A stretch of 64,000 nt of DNA from CBDBCU01 sp965203435 (GTDB taxonomy: Bacteria > Chloroflexota > Dehalococcoidia > Lucifugimonadales > UBA3495), in contig CBDBCU010000005.1 of NCBI GenBank assembly GCA_965203435.1, positions 410,578 through 474,577 of the forward strand, written 5' to 3'. The translations under genes were made by a program, and so were the position numbers. Below the pieces are notes generated by a model. That model did not search any database, was not told the origin of the DNA, and worked only from the letters and a program-made list of their open reading frames with translations. The stretch's first letter is position 1, and each line of letters begins with the position of its first letter. This document shows, piece after piece, positions 24,481 through 31,695 of this stretch.

Positions 24481-25119
24481 CTAATTCAGGGGATGGGCGC
24501 TGACCCATTGAAAGCGCAAATCGCTGGCCCAGCGGCCCTCGCTCCAATCCTCTCCGGCGGCCGCCGACTCGAAGCGGAGCATAACCAGTTGCCCGAGGCG
24601 GGCCGTGGTCGGCAGCAGCAAATCCCGCAGGATTTCCTTGGCCAAGGCGGCGGCTCCGGCAAAGACCGGCTCCGGCAGATTGGCGTATTGCATCAGCGGC
24701 AGGCGGAGCGGAGGCATTTCCGGGTCAATTTCCGGCAAGGGCGGCAGGCCGTCAATCCGCGCCAGCCGTTCCCGCAGCTCCTGCCGCAGTAGATTGACCG
24801 GCCATTCCGGCGGCCGCCGGAAAATTATGCCGGAGTTAAAGTCCAGATAAATCTGGCCGTCGCCGGCGGTCAATTCCCACGACGGCAGGGAGACATAATA
24901 GTGGCGGCGCAAAAAACTTTCCACCGCCGCCGGCATTTCCGCCGCCACGGCCGCCGCCTGATCCTCCGGGCAGGAAAAGAAATCCACCAGCGGCAGATGT
25001 ACCGGCTGCATTTCCGCCGCCCAGCAACCATACTGGCCGCAGAGGATTTGCCGGGCCTGATAAATCCGGGTCGTAAAACGGGAATTGGGAATTACCGACA
25101 GGCTGTAGCGGACGGACAT
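24481..25119 (-). CDS. Hypothetical protein, possibly 2H-phosphoesterase-like
   Basis: 212 residues from ATG 25119 with GGAGG 7 nt upstream; an in-frame extension upstream was dropped. The protein is soluble with no signal peptide. It has two internally similar hydrophobic segments with central polar motifs (MQPVHLPLVDFF near residue 37 and PLRLPLMQYANL near 135). This layout resembles LigT/2H phosphoesterases, but the second HxT-type motif lacks His, so the assignment is weak. The final part (LGQLVMLRFESAAAGEDW) could be the last strand. Its neighbours are the protease cassettes, with no clear functional link. Confidence 0.5.
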   Translation of the reverse strand: MSVRYSLSVIPNSRFTTRIYQARQILCGQYGCWAAEMQPVHLPLVDFFSCPEDQAAAVAAEMPAAVESFLRRHYYVSLPSWELTAGDGQIYLDFNSGIIFRRPPEWPVNLLRQELRERLARIDGLPPLPEIDPEMPPLRLPLMQYANLPEPVFAGAAALAKEILRDLLLPTTARLGQLVMLRFESAAAGEDWSEGRWASDLRFQWVSAHPLN

Positions 25120-25284
25120 CAGCGGCCTCCGGGATTGGGGATTGGGATGGGATGGGCGGTTTTCCAACTACTATCCGGTTTCCGGCTGGGCAAAAAACCG
25201 CTGAACCGGATGATTGGAAAATCGCTGAAAATTATAGCGCCGGCAAGGAATAGCGGCAAGGGAGGCAAGGCGGCCCCCGCCGTG

Positions 25285-25656
25285 CTACCCCAACGGCTCG
25301 ATCAGCACCGGGCCATAGGCCCGGGTCTCCAGCGTAATGCGGCTTTGCCAGAGCAGTTCCATCCCCAGCAACGGCTCCCCCTCCGACTCCGCAATCAGGA
25401 TGTAACGTGGCGCGCCTTCCCATAGGACGATAGCCGACCAGAGAGGGGCCATTATATGGCTGCCATCAGCCAGCTCGGCTGCGTAATCCCCCTCGGGCGT
25501 TACATCCAGCCCCCGCAGGATTTGGGCCGGCAAACTCAGGTCGCCGTCGAACCCGGTATCCAGCGCAAAGTTGAAGGACTGAAACTGCCCGTCAGCGGCC
25601 CGCAGCTCGACGGGAACTATCGCCCGGCGATTGGGCCGGACCTCGCCCCTAATCAT
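25285..25656 (-). CDS. Clan AA retropepsin-like aspartic protease, cassette copy 1 (gene B1)
   Basis: 123 residues from ATG 25656, which overlaps the last 8 nt of gene A1. ALDTGFDGDLSLP at 31-43 contains the catalytic DTG. ELADGSHIM at 61-69 resembles the flap, and PLLGMELLWQ at 95-104 is the conserved C-terminal block. These are the hallmarks of the bacterial/archaeal single-domain retropepsin-like family (AF_0612 type), which would act as a homodimer. It is cytoplasmic as there is no signal peptide. Overlapping partner genes are typical of toxin-antitoxin-like modules; protease substrates are unknown. Compared with copies 2 and 3 it is the most divergent in the centre. Confidence 0.85.
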   Translation of the reverse strand: MIRGEVRPNRRAIVPVELRAADGQFQSFNFALDTGFDGDLSLPAQILRGLDVTPEGDYAAELADGSHIMAPLWSAIVLWEGAPRYILIAESEGEPLLGMELLWQSRITLETRAYGPVLIEPLG

Positions 25657-25918
25657 CGATCTCGGTGTGCCGGCCGCCGAAATGGATCGCCGCCACATAG
25701 CCGACTTTCATCCCGAAGTTGACCGCATCCGGCCGCCGCCGCCGCAGGCGCTGGGAAGTCGTCCTCATATCCTCGCCCAGTTCGTAGTCGCCGCTCTCCA
25801 CGTCGATGATGAGGAACTTGCCCTTTTCGGCGGGATAGACCAAGGGCTTGATCTGTTCCTGGTAGATTTTCTGTCCCAGGGCGCCGATTTCCCCGGGCTG
25901 GTAGTCGGCAAAAGGCAT
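25649..25918 (-). CDS. Small partner protein of the retropepsin cassette, copy 1 (gene A1)
   Basis: 89 residues from ATG 25918 with GGAGGCGCG upstream. Blocks: MPFADYQPGEIGALGQKIYQ, LVYPAEKGKFLIIDVESGDY, a short variable helix with Arg-rich RRRRPDA, and MKVGYVAAIHFGG. The family is a widespread hypothetical (consensus IYE..I...V....KGKF..ID...G.YE.D), often found directly upstream of clan AA protease genes. I infer a partner or antidote role. The gene overlaps B1 by 8 nt. Confidence 0.78.
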   Translation of the reverse strand: MPFADYQPGEIGALGQKIYQEQIKPLVYPAEKGKFLIIDVESGDYELGEDMRTTSQRLRRRRPDAVNFGMKVGYVAAIHFGGRHTEIDD

Positions 25919-26042
25919 AAGCGCGCCTCCTTTTATGCAATCGTCTTTTCCGCAGGCAACCCGCGCAATTCAACGCGGCATTGCCCGGCGCCTGGCCCCA
26001 TTATACCCTAACGGTCGCGGCGGGCAAGGCGGCCCCGGCCGG

Positions 26043-26414
26043 CTACCCCAACGGCTCGATTAGCACCGGGCCATAGGCCCGGGTCTCCAGCGTAATGCGG
26101 CTTTGCCAGAGCAGTTCCATCCCCAGCAGCGGCTCCCCCGCCGACTCCATAATCATGACCGGCCGCGTCGCGTCCTCCCAGCGGACGATGGCCGCCCAGA
26201 TATAGGCAGTAGTTCGGCTGCCATCCGCCAGTTCGAAACGGTGTTCGCCGGCAGGAGCCGCATCCAGTCCGCGCAGGATTGGGGCCGGCAAGCTCAGTCC
26301 TCCGTCGAACCCGGTATCCAGAATGAAATTGAAGGACTGAAACTGCCCGTCAGCGGCCCGCAGCTCGACGGCAAGCATCGCCCGGCGATTAGGCCGTACC
26401 TCGCCCCTAATCAT
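26043..26414 (-). CDS. Clan AA retropepsin-like aspartic protease, cassette copy 2 (gene B2)
   Basis: 123 residues from ATG 26414, overlapping the end of A2 by 8 nt. It has ILDTGFDGGLSLP with the catalytic DTG, the flap-like ELADGSRTT and PLLGMELLWQSRITL. It shares more with B3 (VMIMESAGEPLLG) than with B1. All catalytic and dimer-interface motifs look intact, so this copy should be as active as the others. The last 29 residues are identical to B1. Confidence 0.85.
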   Translation of the reverse strand: MIRGEVRPNRRAMLAVELRAADGQFQSFNFILDTGFDGGLSLPAPILRGLDAAPAGEHRFELADGSRTTAYIWAAIVRWEDATRPVMIMESAGEPLLGMELLWQSRITLETRAYGPVLIEPLG

Positions 26415-26676
26415 CGGTCTCGGTGTGACTGCCGCCGGAATGTACCGCGGCCGCATAGCCGACTTTCATCTCGAAACACACCGCGGCCGGCTGCCGCTGC
26501 CGCAGGCGCTGGAAGGCCGTCACGGCAATCTCATCCAGTTCGTAGTCGCCGCTCTCCACGTCGATGAAAAGGAACTTGCCCTTTTCGGCGGGATAGACCA
26601 GGCTCTTAATCTGTTCCTGGTAGATTTTTTCGCCCCGGGCGGCGATTTCCCCGGGCTGGTAGTCGGCAAAAGGCAT
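26407..26676 (-). CDS. Small partner protein of the retropepsin cassette, copy 2 (gene A2)
   Basis: 89 residues from ATG 26676, with AAAGGAGGCGC upstream. It matches A1 and A3 in MPFADYQPGEIAARGEKIYQ and KGKFLFIDVESGDYELDE, and differs mainly in 50-70 (IAVTAFQRLRQRQPAAV) and at the end (HSGGSHTETDD). Hydrophobic positions are kept, so the fold is likely preserved. The ATG fits the overlap pattern seen in the other two copies. Confidence 0.78.
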   Translation of the reverse strand: MPFADYQPGEIAARGEKIYQEQIKSLVYPAEKGKFLFIDVESGDYELDEIAVTAFQRLRQRQPAAVCFEMKVGYAAAVHSGGSHTETDD

Positions 26677-26821
26677 AAGAGCGCCTCCTTTATGCTTTAG
26701 GCGATCGTCTTTCCGGCAAGGTAGCCGGCGGCGGCAAATCCGCGCAATCCAACGCGGCATTGCCCGGCGCCTTGCACCATTATACCCTAACGGTCGCGAC
26801 GGGCAAGGCGGCCCGGCCGGG

Positions 26822-27193
26822 CTACCGCAACGGCTCGATCAGCACCGGGCCATAGGCCCGGGTCTCCAGCGTAATGCGGCTTTGCCAAAGCAGTTCCATC
26901 CCCAGCAACGGCTCGCCCGCCGACTCCATAATCATGACCGGCCGCGTCGCGTCATCCCAGCGGACAATGGCCGACCATTCATAGGTAGTAGTTCGGCTGC
27001 CGTCCGCCAGTTCGATGATACGTTCCCCCTCGGCGGCCACATCCAGCCCTTGCAGGATTTGGGTCGGCAAGCTCAGATCGCCGTCGAACCCGGTGTCCAG
27101 AATGAAATTGAAGGACTGAAACTGCCCGTCAGCGGCCCGCAGCTCGACGGCAACCATCGCCCGGCGATTGGGCCGGACCTCGCCCCTAATCAT
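26822..27193 (-). CDS. Clan AA retropepsin-like aspartic protease, cassette copy 3 (gene B3)
   Basis: 123 residues from ATG 27193, overlapping A3 by 8 nt. ILDTGFDGDLSLPTQILQ carries the DTG. ELADGSRTTTYEWSAIVRW and PLLGMELLWQSRITL are as in B2. B3 differs from B1 and B2 mostly in the middle third (residues 45-85), the part that contributes flap and substrate contacts in retropepsins. The C-terminal residue is Arg rather than Gly. No degeneration is visible. Confidence 0.85.
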   Translation of the reverse strand: MIRGEVRPNRRAMVAVELRAADGQFQSFNFILDTGFDGDLSLPTQILQGLDVAAEGERIIELADGSRTTTYEWSAIVRWDDATRPVMIMESAGEPLLGMELLWQSRITLETRAYGPVLIEPLR

Positions 27194-27455
27194 CGGTCTC
27201 GGTGTGCCGGCCGCCGAGGTGGAGCGAGGCCACATAGCCGACTTTCATCCCGAAGCACACCGCGGCCGGCTGCCGCTGCCGCAGGCGCTGGGCGGCAACT
27301 ATGGCTTTCTCGTCCAGTTCGTAGTCGCCGCTCTCCACGTCGATGTAAAGGAACTTGCCCTTTTCGGCGGGATAGACCCGGCTCTTAATCTGTTCCTGGT
27401 AGATTTTTTCGCCCCGGGCGGCGATTTCCCCGGGCCGGTAGTCGGCAAAAGGCAT
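27186..27455 (-). CDS. Small partner protein of the retropepsin cassette, copy 3 (gene A3)
   Basis: 89 residues from ATG 27455 with AAAGGAGGTGGG upstream, the strongest ribosome site of the three. Same blocks as A1/A2 (MPFADYRPGEIAARGEKIYQ, KGKFLYIDVESGDYELDE); the variable helix reads KAIVAAQRLRQRQPAAV. It is the first gene of the array in transcription order. The 290 bp upstream hold the tRNA promoter on the other strand and no R1 or R2 repeat. Confidence 0.78.
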   Translation of the reverse strand: MPFADYRPGEIAARGEKIYQEQIKSRVYPAEKGKFLYIDVESGDYELDEKAIVAAQRLRQRQPAAVCFGMKVGYVASLHLGGRHTETDD

Positions 27456-27701
27456 AAGCCCACCTCCTTTATGCTTTATGCAATCGTCTTTCCGGCAAGG
27501 CAGCCGGCGGCGGCAAATCCGCGCAATCCAACGCCGCATTGCCCAGCGTAATGGCCGGGTCTTATTGTAACCGCTACCGCCTTTGCCGGTCAAGCCGCCG
27601 CTTGCCCCCCTTATAATCCAACGGCTGGGACGCTTGGCCGGCCTGGTTGACAAGCCCGACCAGATGAAAAAATTGATTTTCAAATTCATTGCTCGAAAAA
27701 G

Positions 27702-27729
27702 TTGCAATGGGCAAAAAGTGTGTTATAAT
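27702..27729 (+). promoter_or_regulatory. Promoter of the tRNA cluster
   Basis: TTGCAA (27702-27707), a 16-bp spacer and a perfect TATAAT (27724-27729), 17 bp before the first tRNA base. The upstream DNA (27665-27700) is AT-rich like an UP element. Confidence 0.8.
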
Positions 27730-27745
27730 GGGTTTGTGCCAACCG

Positions 27746-27833
27746 GCCGAGGTGGTGGAATTAGGTAGACACGCGGTCTTGAGGGGGCCGTGGGCGCAAG
27801 CCCGTGTGGGTTCAAGTCCCGCTCTCGGCACCA
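27746..27833 (+). tRNA. tRNA-Leu (anticodon GAG)
   Basis: 88 nt with encoded CCA. The acceptor arm GCCGAGG pairs with TCTCGGC (one G-T pair). Anticodon loop TTGAGGG gives GAG. The long variable arm TGGGCGCAAGCCCG and the T loop GTTCAAG confirm a class II leucine tRNA. Confidence 0.95.
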
Positions 27834-27891
27834 GCGCGGCCCGGGCCGTCAACCGGCCGGCTCTACCCCCGGTGGAACCGGGCATATACGG

Positions 27892-27968
27892 GGCGACGTA
27901 GCCAAGTGGACTAAGGCGGAGGTCTGCAAAACCTCTATTCGGCGGTTCGAATCCGCCCGTCGCCTCCA
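27892..27968 (+). tRNA. tRNA-Cys (anticodon GCA)
   Basis: 77 nt with encoded CCA. The acceptor GGCGACG pairs perfectly with CGTCGCC. Anticodon loop CTGCAAA gives GCA. The T arm GGCGGTTCGAATCCGCC is perfect. Confidence 0.96.
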
Positions 27969-28056
27969 TCCCATCCTATCCCTTTGCAGGATTTATTTCC
28001 CCCTATGCTGCCTTTATCCCTTGCCAACCCTTGCTGAAACTTCCCCCGGACGGGTT

Positions 28057-28142
28057 GCCGGCGTGGCGAAATGGCAGACGCGGCGGACTTAAAATCCGCT
28101 ATCTTTTTAGATGTGTGGGTTCGAATCCCTCCGCCGGCACCA
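28057..28142 (+). tRNA. tRNA-Leu (anticodon TAA)
   Basis: 86 nt with encoded CCA. The acceptor GCCGGCG pairs with CGCCGGC. Anticodon loop CTTAAAA gives TAA. The variable arm TATCTTTTTAGATG is class II. It probably shares the promoter at 27702 with the two tRNAs before it. Confidence 0.95.
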
Positions 28143-28243
28143 TTTTTCCCCAGCGCAGCAGTCAACGGCCTTTATCCCGCCGGGATAAGGCAACCGCGCC
28201 TAGAAAACCGTCCTCCCTCTCTTACCGTCCTTCTCACCCTCCT

Positions 28244-28534
28244 ACCGTCATTCCCGCGTAAGCGGGAATCCCGCCCCGGCTTACCGTCCATACCGCCGGC
28301 GGCCCCCACCGTCATTCCCGCGTAAGCGGGAATCCCGCCCCGGCTTACCGTCCATACCGCCGGCGGCCCCCACCGTCATTCCCGCGTAAGCGGGAATCCC
28401 GCCCCGGCTTACCGTCCATACCGCCGGCGGCCCCCACCGTCATTCCCGCGTAAGCGGGAATCCCGCGGTGGCTTGCAGACAATACCATCATAAGGCAGTA
28501 CCGTCGGGATTCCCGCTTACGCGGGAATGACGGT
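28244..28534. repeat. 64-bp tandem array built on R1, ending in an inverted R1 copy
   Basis: Three identical 64-bp units start at 28244, 28308 and 28372; a fourth begins at 28436 and diverges after its R1 core. Each unit is an R1 palindrome plus ccccggcttaccgtccat and a GC-rich tail. A reverse R1 closes the array at 28534. It follows the tRNA cluster. No other gene is seen in 28143-28620. Confidence 0.85.
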
Positions 28535-28634
28535 AGAGGCCGCCGGCGAAAATTACGAAAAATAAAATTTTTCGAAATTGCCCCCGCACCCCCCTTTACA
28601 TCCCCAAAACCTTGTGATAGAGTGAATGCACATA

Positions 28635-28672
28635 GGCCAGGGCCGAATCGCCAAGGCGATTCGGCCCTGGCC
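28635..28672 (+). other. Perfect 18-bp hairpin in the leader of the secreted-protein gene
   Basis: GGCCAGGGCCGAATCGCC, AA, then its exact reverse complement, followed by TTGTTCTG. It lies 30 bp before the ATG at 28703 and could attenuate transcription or hide the message. A smaller dyad CGAAAAATAAAATTTTTCG is at 28556-28574. Confidence 0.6.
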
Positions 28673-28702
28673 TTGTTCTGGGGCCTCTTGGGAGGTTCCC
28701 TT

Positions 28703-29644
28703 ATGCCCCAGTTCTTTCCCCAGGTTTTCATCACGGGCGTCGTCCTTTTCCTGCTGCTGGGGGCCGGGTATGGCCTGACCACGATCCAAGCCCGGGCCAT
28801 CCCCTGGGACTGTTCTGACTGGCAAGCCTTTGCCCATGACGACCGGCCTACCGCCATCCTCGAGTCCCTGGCCGAAAACCGGGGCAAGACCCTCTATTGC
28901 GGCATTGACCAGTCCGATACCTTTACCAAGGCCGAAACCTGGCAGGCCGGGAAAGACCGCAATGAACGGGATGACACCGTCTATTTCGGGGAGCGCGGCC
29001 AGTTCCGGGGTTTCATCGCCGCCCAAGAGGGTTGGCTGACCGATGGTGAATCCGGCATCACCGGCATCAGCATCGACCGCATCTTTGAGTTTCCGAGGGA
29101 GAAAAAGAAACGGAGGCGCAAGCCGGCCAAACCCACCCTGCGCTACGACAAGGCGTATCCGGACAGCACCCTGCCCGTTCAACTCTTAACCGCTAACCCC
29201 CCGGACGGCCCCACTACCGGCTATCTGACCTATAGCGGACCGTCGCAGCCCCTTTATAGCCGCAGCCCCCGGCACATTAATAACGCGTTTGTCCGCGTTT
29301 GGGGACCTAACGGCGCTTCTGCTGCCACCGTCACGGCCGCGCAGGCCAATGCCCGGGCGGCGTGGCTTGCCGCCCCCCCGACCGATGAGGTAGTCCTCGG
29401 CCGGGCGACGAATGGCAGTGGGGCAACGACGCAAGCGGAGTTTGGCCTGCACGAGATCCAGGGCGGGGCCACGGAGGAGTGCCAACATCTGGATCCGGCT
29501 CGGGGCTACACCCGGGCCACCAAGGTAAAGTGGTGGTGGTATGATGGCGGCAATGTAAGACTCTGGACTCGTCAGGTGTCCGCCTCGCCCTATGTTTTTC
29601 GCGCGTACCGCACGATTAGCTACACGGCCTTTTGCCGGCCGTAG
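28703..29644 (+). CDS. Secreted constant-N/variable-C protein, intact paralogue of 23428
   Basis: 313 residues from ATG 28703, chosen because GGGAGG lies 7 nt upstream; a GTG at 28622 would run through the leader hairpin. Residues 1-32 form a signal or membrane anchor (VFITGVVLFLLLGAGYGLTT). Residues 33-130 match the 23428 product nearly residue for residue (IPWDCSDWQAFAH, GKTLYCGIDQSDTFTKAETW, GWLTDGESGITGISIDRIFE). A basic hinge KKKRRRKPAK then introduces an unrelated C-terminal half ending TISYTAFCRP. No named domain is recognised. The two Cys in the constant region suggest an extracytoplasmic disulfide. Confidence 0.7.
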   Translation: MPQFFPQVFITGVVLFLLLGAGYGLTTIQARAIPWDCSDWQAFAHDDRPTAILESLAENRGKTLYCGIDQSDTFTKAETWQAGKDRNERDDTVYFGERGQFRGFIAAQEGWLTDGESGITGISIDRIFEFPREKKKRRRKPAKPTLRYDKAYPDSTLPVQLLTANPPDGPTTGYLTYSGPSQPLYSRSPRHINNAFVRVWGPNGASAATVTAAQANARAAWLAAPPTDEVVLGRATNGSGATTQAEFGLHEIQGGATEECQHLDPARGYTRATKVKWWWYDGGNVRLWTRQVSASPYVFRAYRTISYTAFCRP

Positions 29645-29773
29645 GCGGTCGGCGGGGTAGGGGTTAGCGGCCCCCTAGGAAACCCTTTTGCCGTCCTTCC
29701 CTGCTTTGCCGGGGGAGGGCGGCTTTTTGTAGGCATCCCCTGCCATCATCCTGCCGGGCAATGGCATATAGGA

Positions 29774-29871
29774 ACCGTCATTCCCGCGTAAGCGGGAATC
29801 CCGAACGGTACTTAAAAGACCAGCCCGTTGCCGCCCCGCCGCCGGATTCCCGCTTACGCGGGAATGACGGT
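29774..29871. repeat. R1 inverted repeat pair
   Basis: R1 element of 98 bp with a shortened spacer (gaacggtacttaaaagacc), followed at 29920-29947 by a variant R2 (gaacatcgttgaaggatg). It fills the gap between convergent genes. Confidence 0.7.
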
Positions 29872-29963
29872 AGGAGCGGCCGGGGATGGACGGTAAGGGA
29901 ATGGCAGCTTTTGCCGTTTCCGCTCATCCTGAACATCGTTGAAGGATGCCCCCCCTTACCCCC

Positions 29964-31370
29964 CTACGCGAACTGGTATTCCTGGGTGGAAACAATCAGT
30001 TGCAGCATCTGCCCTACCTGGTTGGGGAAGGCCGCGCCGGCGGTGGGAAACTCGGCGTCCGGGCCCAGGTGATTCAGGAACAGGCTGCGGGTTTCCGGCA
30101 GCAGCTGATAGCCGCCCAGCATTTCCAGGCAGCCGTCCAGCAGTCCCGGAGCCGACACCGTAGGGCCGGCGGCGGCAAAGCGGCCGGCGGCCGACTGAAT
30201 CCCCGGCGCGGCGGTGCGGCCCATCTCTCCGGCGGCGTAGTTCACCCGCTCCACCAGAGTGCCGCTGTCAATCCACTCCTTGCCGGTGTGCCAGCCCTCT
30301 ACCGTGGGCGGGTTCATCAAATCCTGCCCCATATAGCGGATTTCCAGGGCCATATCGTACATCCGGGGCTTGGGGCGGGTGAAATCGCCCATAAAGCGCA
30401 GGGTGCTGCACACCAGTTCCGCCGGGCTTTTGACCTTGGCAAAGCGCGCATCCCGGAAAAAGTCGGCATTGAACAGAACCCGCAGCATCGCCCGGATTTC
30501 CCCGCCGGAACGGAAGTATTCGGCCTCGAGCTGTTCAATGGCGGCCGGCTCCCGGGGCGGCGTATCCTGCCACACCGGAACCGGCGGCTCATCGGCGACA
30601 AAGAAGTCGTAGAGATGGCGGGCCAGGAACCGGGCCGTGGCCGGCTGACGGGCAATAATGGCGATAATATCCTGCCCGTTGAAGTTGCCGGTTTCGCCCA
30701 GGAAAGTCTTTTCCGCGTCGCTGTGATCCAGGCGGTTGTAGAGGAACTGATTGAAATAGCGGCCGTAGGGATAGCGCGGCATCCCGTTAGCCACCGTCCA
30801 GCCGGTAAAGGCTTGGGCGCAGGCTTGCACATCCGCCTCGGTATAGTTGGCCTGGCCGTCCATCCCCACGCCCATACTGAACAGCTCCAGCAGTTCCCGG
30901 CCCCAGTTTTCGTTGACCGCGTCCTTGTGACTCAGCTGATTGTCCAGATAGTAGAGCATGGCCGGGTCGGTAGCCATGGCCAGGAGCAAGTCCGCAAAGC
31001 GGCCGAGGCCGTGGCTGCGGAACTTGTCCAGCTGGGCCAGGATGTTGTGCGGGGCCATAATTTTGGAATCGCCGACGCAGAAAAGGCCGTGCCAGAACAG
31101 GCACAGTTTTTCCTGCAACTGGCGGGGGGAGTTGACCATGCGGTAGGTCCAGCAGCCCTGGTTGGCGGCGAGGTAGCCCATATCCCGCCAGCCCATATAG
31201 CGCTGCATCACATCCATATCCAGGTCCGGCTGCTGTTCCGGATGCAGCAGTTCCTCGACGGTGGCGGCGTAGCCGGTGGCGGCGCGGCGTTCCAATTCCT
31301 CATAGTCCGCCCCGAAACCGGCCCGGCGCATCAAGTGCGCCATCAGGGACAGGTCATTATTATCGGCCAT
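29964..31370 (-). CDS. DUF1800 family protein
   Basis: 468 residues from ATG 31370 with AAGGAGGG 10 nt upstream. Recognised by HLMRRAGFGADYEELERRAA at the start, LCLFWHGLFCVGDSKI, then LLELFSMGVGMDGQANYTEADVQ and QAFTGWTVANG, all standard DUF1800 blocks. The C-terminal part has VEGWHTGKEWIDSGTLVERV. These proteins are often encoded next to a DUF1501 protein and are thought to be secreted or periplasmic; here the usual signal peptide and the DUF1501 partner are missing. The molecular role is unknown. Confidence 0.88.
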   Translation of the reverse strand: MADNNDLSLMAHLMRRAGFGADYEELERRAATGYAATVEELLHPEQQPDLDMDVMQRYMGWRDMGYLAANQGCWTYRMVNSPRQLQEKLCLFWHGLFCVGDSKIMAPHNILAQLDKFRSHGLGRFADLLLAMATDPAMLYYLDNQLSHKDAVNENWGRELLELFSMGVGMDGQANYTEADVQACAQAFTGWTVANGMPRYPYGRYFNQFLYNRLDHSDAEKTFLGETGNFNGQDIIAIIARQPATARFLARHLYDFFVADEPPVPVWQDTPPREPAAIEQLEAEYFRSGGEIRAMLRVLFNADFFRDARFAKVKSPAELVCSTLRFMGDFTRPKPRMYDMALEIRYMGQDLMNPPTVEGWHTGKEWIDSGTLVERVNYAAGEMGRTAAPGIQSAAGRFAAAGPTVSAPGLLDGCLEMLGGYQLLPETRSLFLNHLGPDAEFPTAGAAFPNQVGQMLQLIVSTQEYQFA

Positions 31371-31429
31371 CAGCGTTGACCCTCCTTGGGGTAAAGTGTG
31401 AGGTTATTTTACACTATTCCCTACCGTTA

Positions 31430-31660
31430 TTCCAGACCCTTGCCCGCCAACCGCCGCCCCCCACCGTCATTCCAGTACCGGCCTACTGTCATTCCCGCAC
31501 CCCCTACCGTCATTCCCGCACTCCCCACCGTCATTCCCGCCCCCTTCCCACCATTCCCGTACCCCCTTACCGTCATTCCCGCGTAAGCGGGAATCCCGAC
31601 GGTACTGAAAAGACCAGCCGGTTGCCTGCCGGGGATTCCCGCTTACGCGGGAATGACGGT
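31430..31660. repeat. Degenerate R1 half-sites followed by an R1 pair (31569-31660)
   Basis: In the 325-bp gap, six partial copies of accgtcattcccgc (from about 31463) run head to tail with short C-rich spacers before a complete R1 pair. No gene is seen. Confidence 0.7.
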
Positions 31661-31695
31661 AGGGCGGACAGCAAGGTTTTATGCCTTTGCCTCTG

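Larger units (their letters stand above)
25285..27478 (-). repeat. Three tandem copies of the A-B two-gene cassette
   Basis: Starts of gene A are at 27455, 26676 and 25918, giving units of 779 and 758 bp. Each unit contains A, an 8-nt overlap, B, then about 120-150 bp of spacer with shared sequence (CATTATACCCTAACGGTCGC, GGCAAGGCGGCC, tatgcaatcgtctttccggcaagg). Similarity extends through the spacers, so the array arose by tandem duplication with later divergence at defined positions. Confidence 0.85.

Noticed and set aside
27574..27969. 131-residue minus-strand ORF over tRNA-Leu and tRNA-Cys
   Set aside because: It is antisense to two clear tRNAs; sequences of this type are a well-known spurious annotation from tRNA complements.
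27935..28165. 76-residue minus-strand ORF with GGGIRTHTSKKIADFKSAAS-like text
   Set aside because: This is the complement of tRNA-Leu and tRNA-Cys, a frequent false protein in databases.
28244..28534. Regular repeats that look like a CRISPR array
   Set aside because: Spacers are identical within the 64-bp units, the repeat is a perfect palindrome and there are no cas genes.
28622..28702. In-frame GTG extension of the secreted protein
   Set aside because: It would translate the 18-bp hairpin; the ATG at 28703 has a good ribosome site and starts a signal peptide as in the paralogue.
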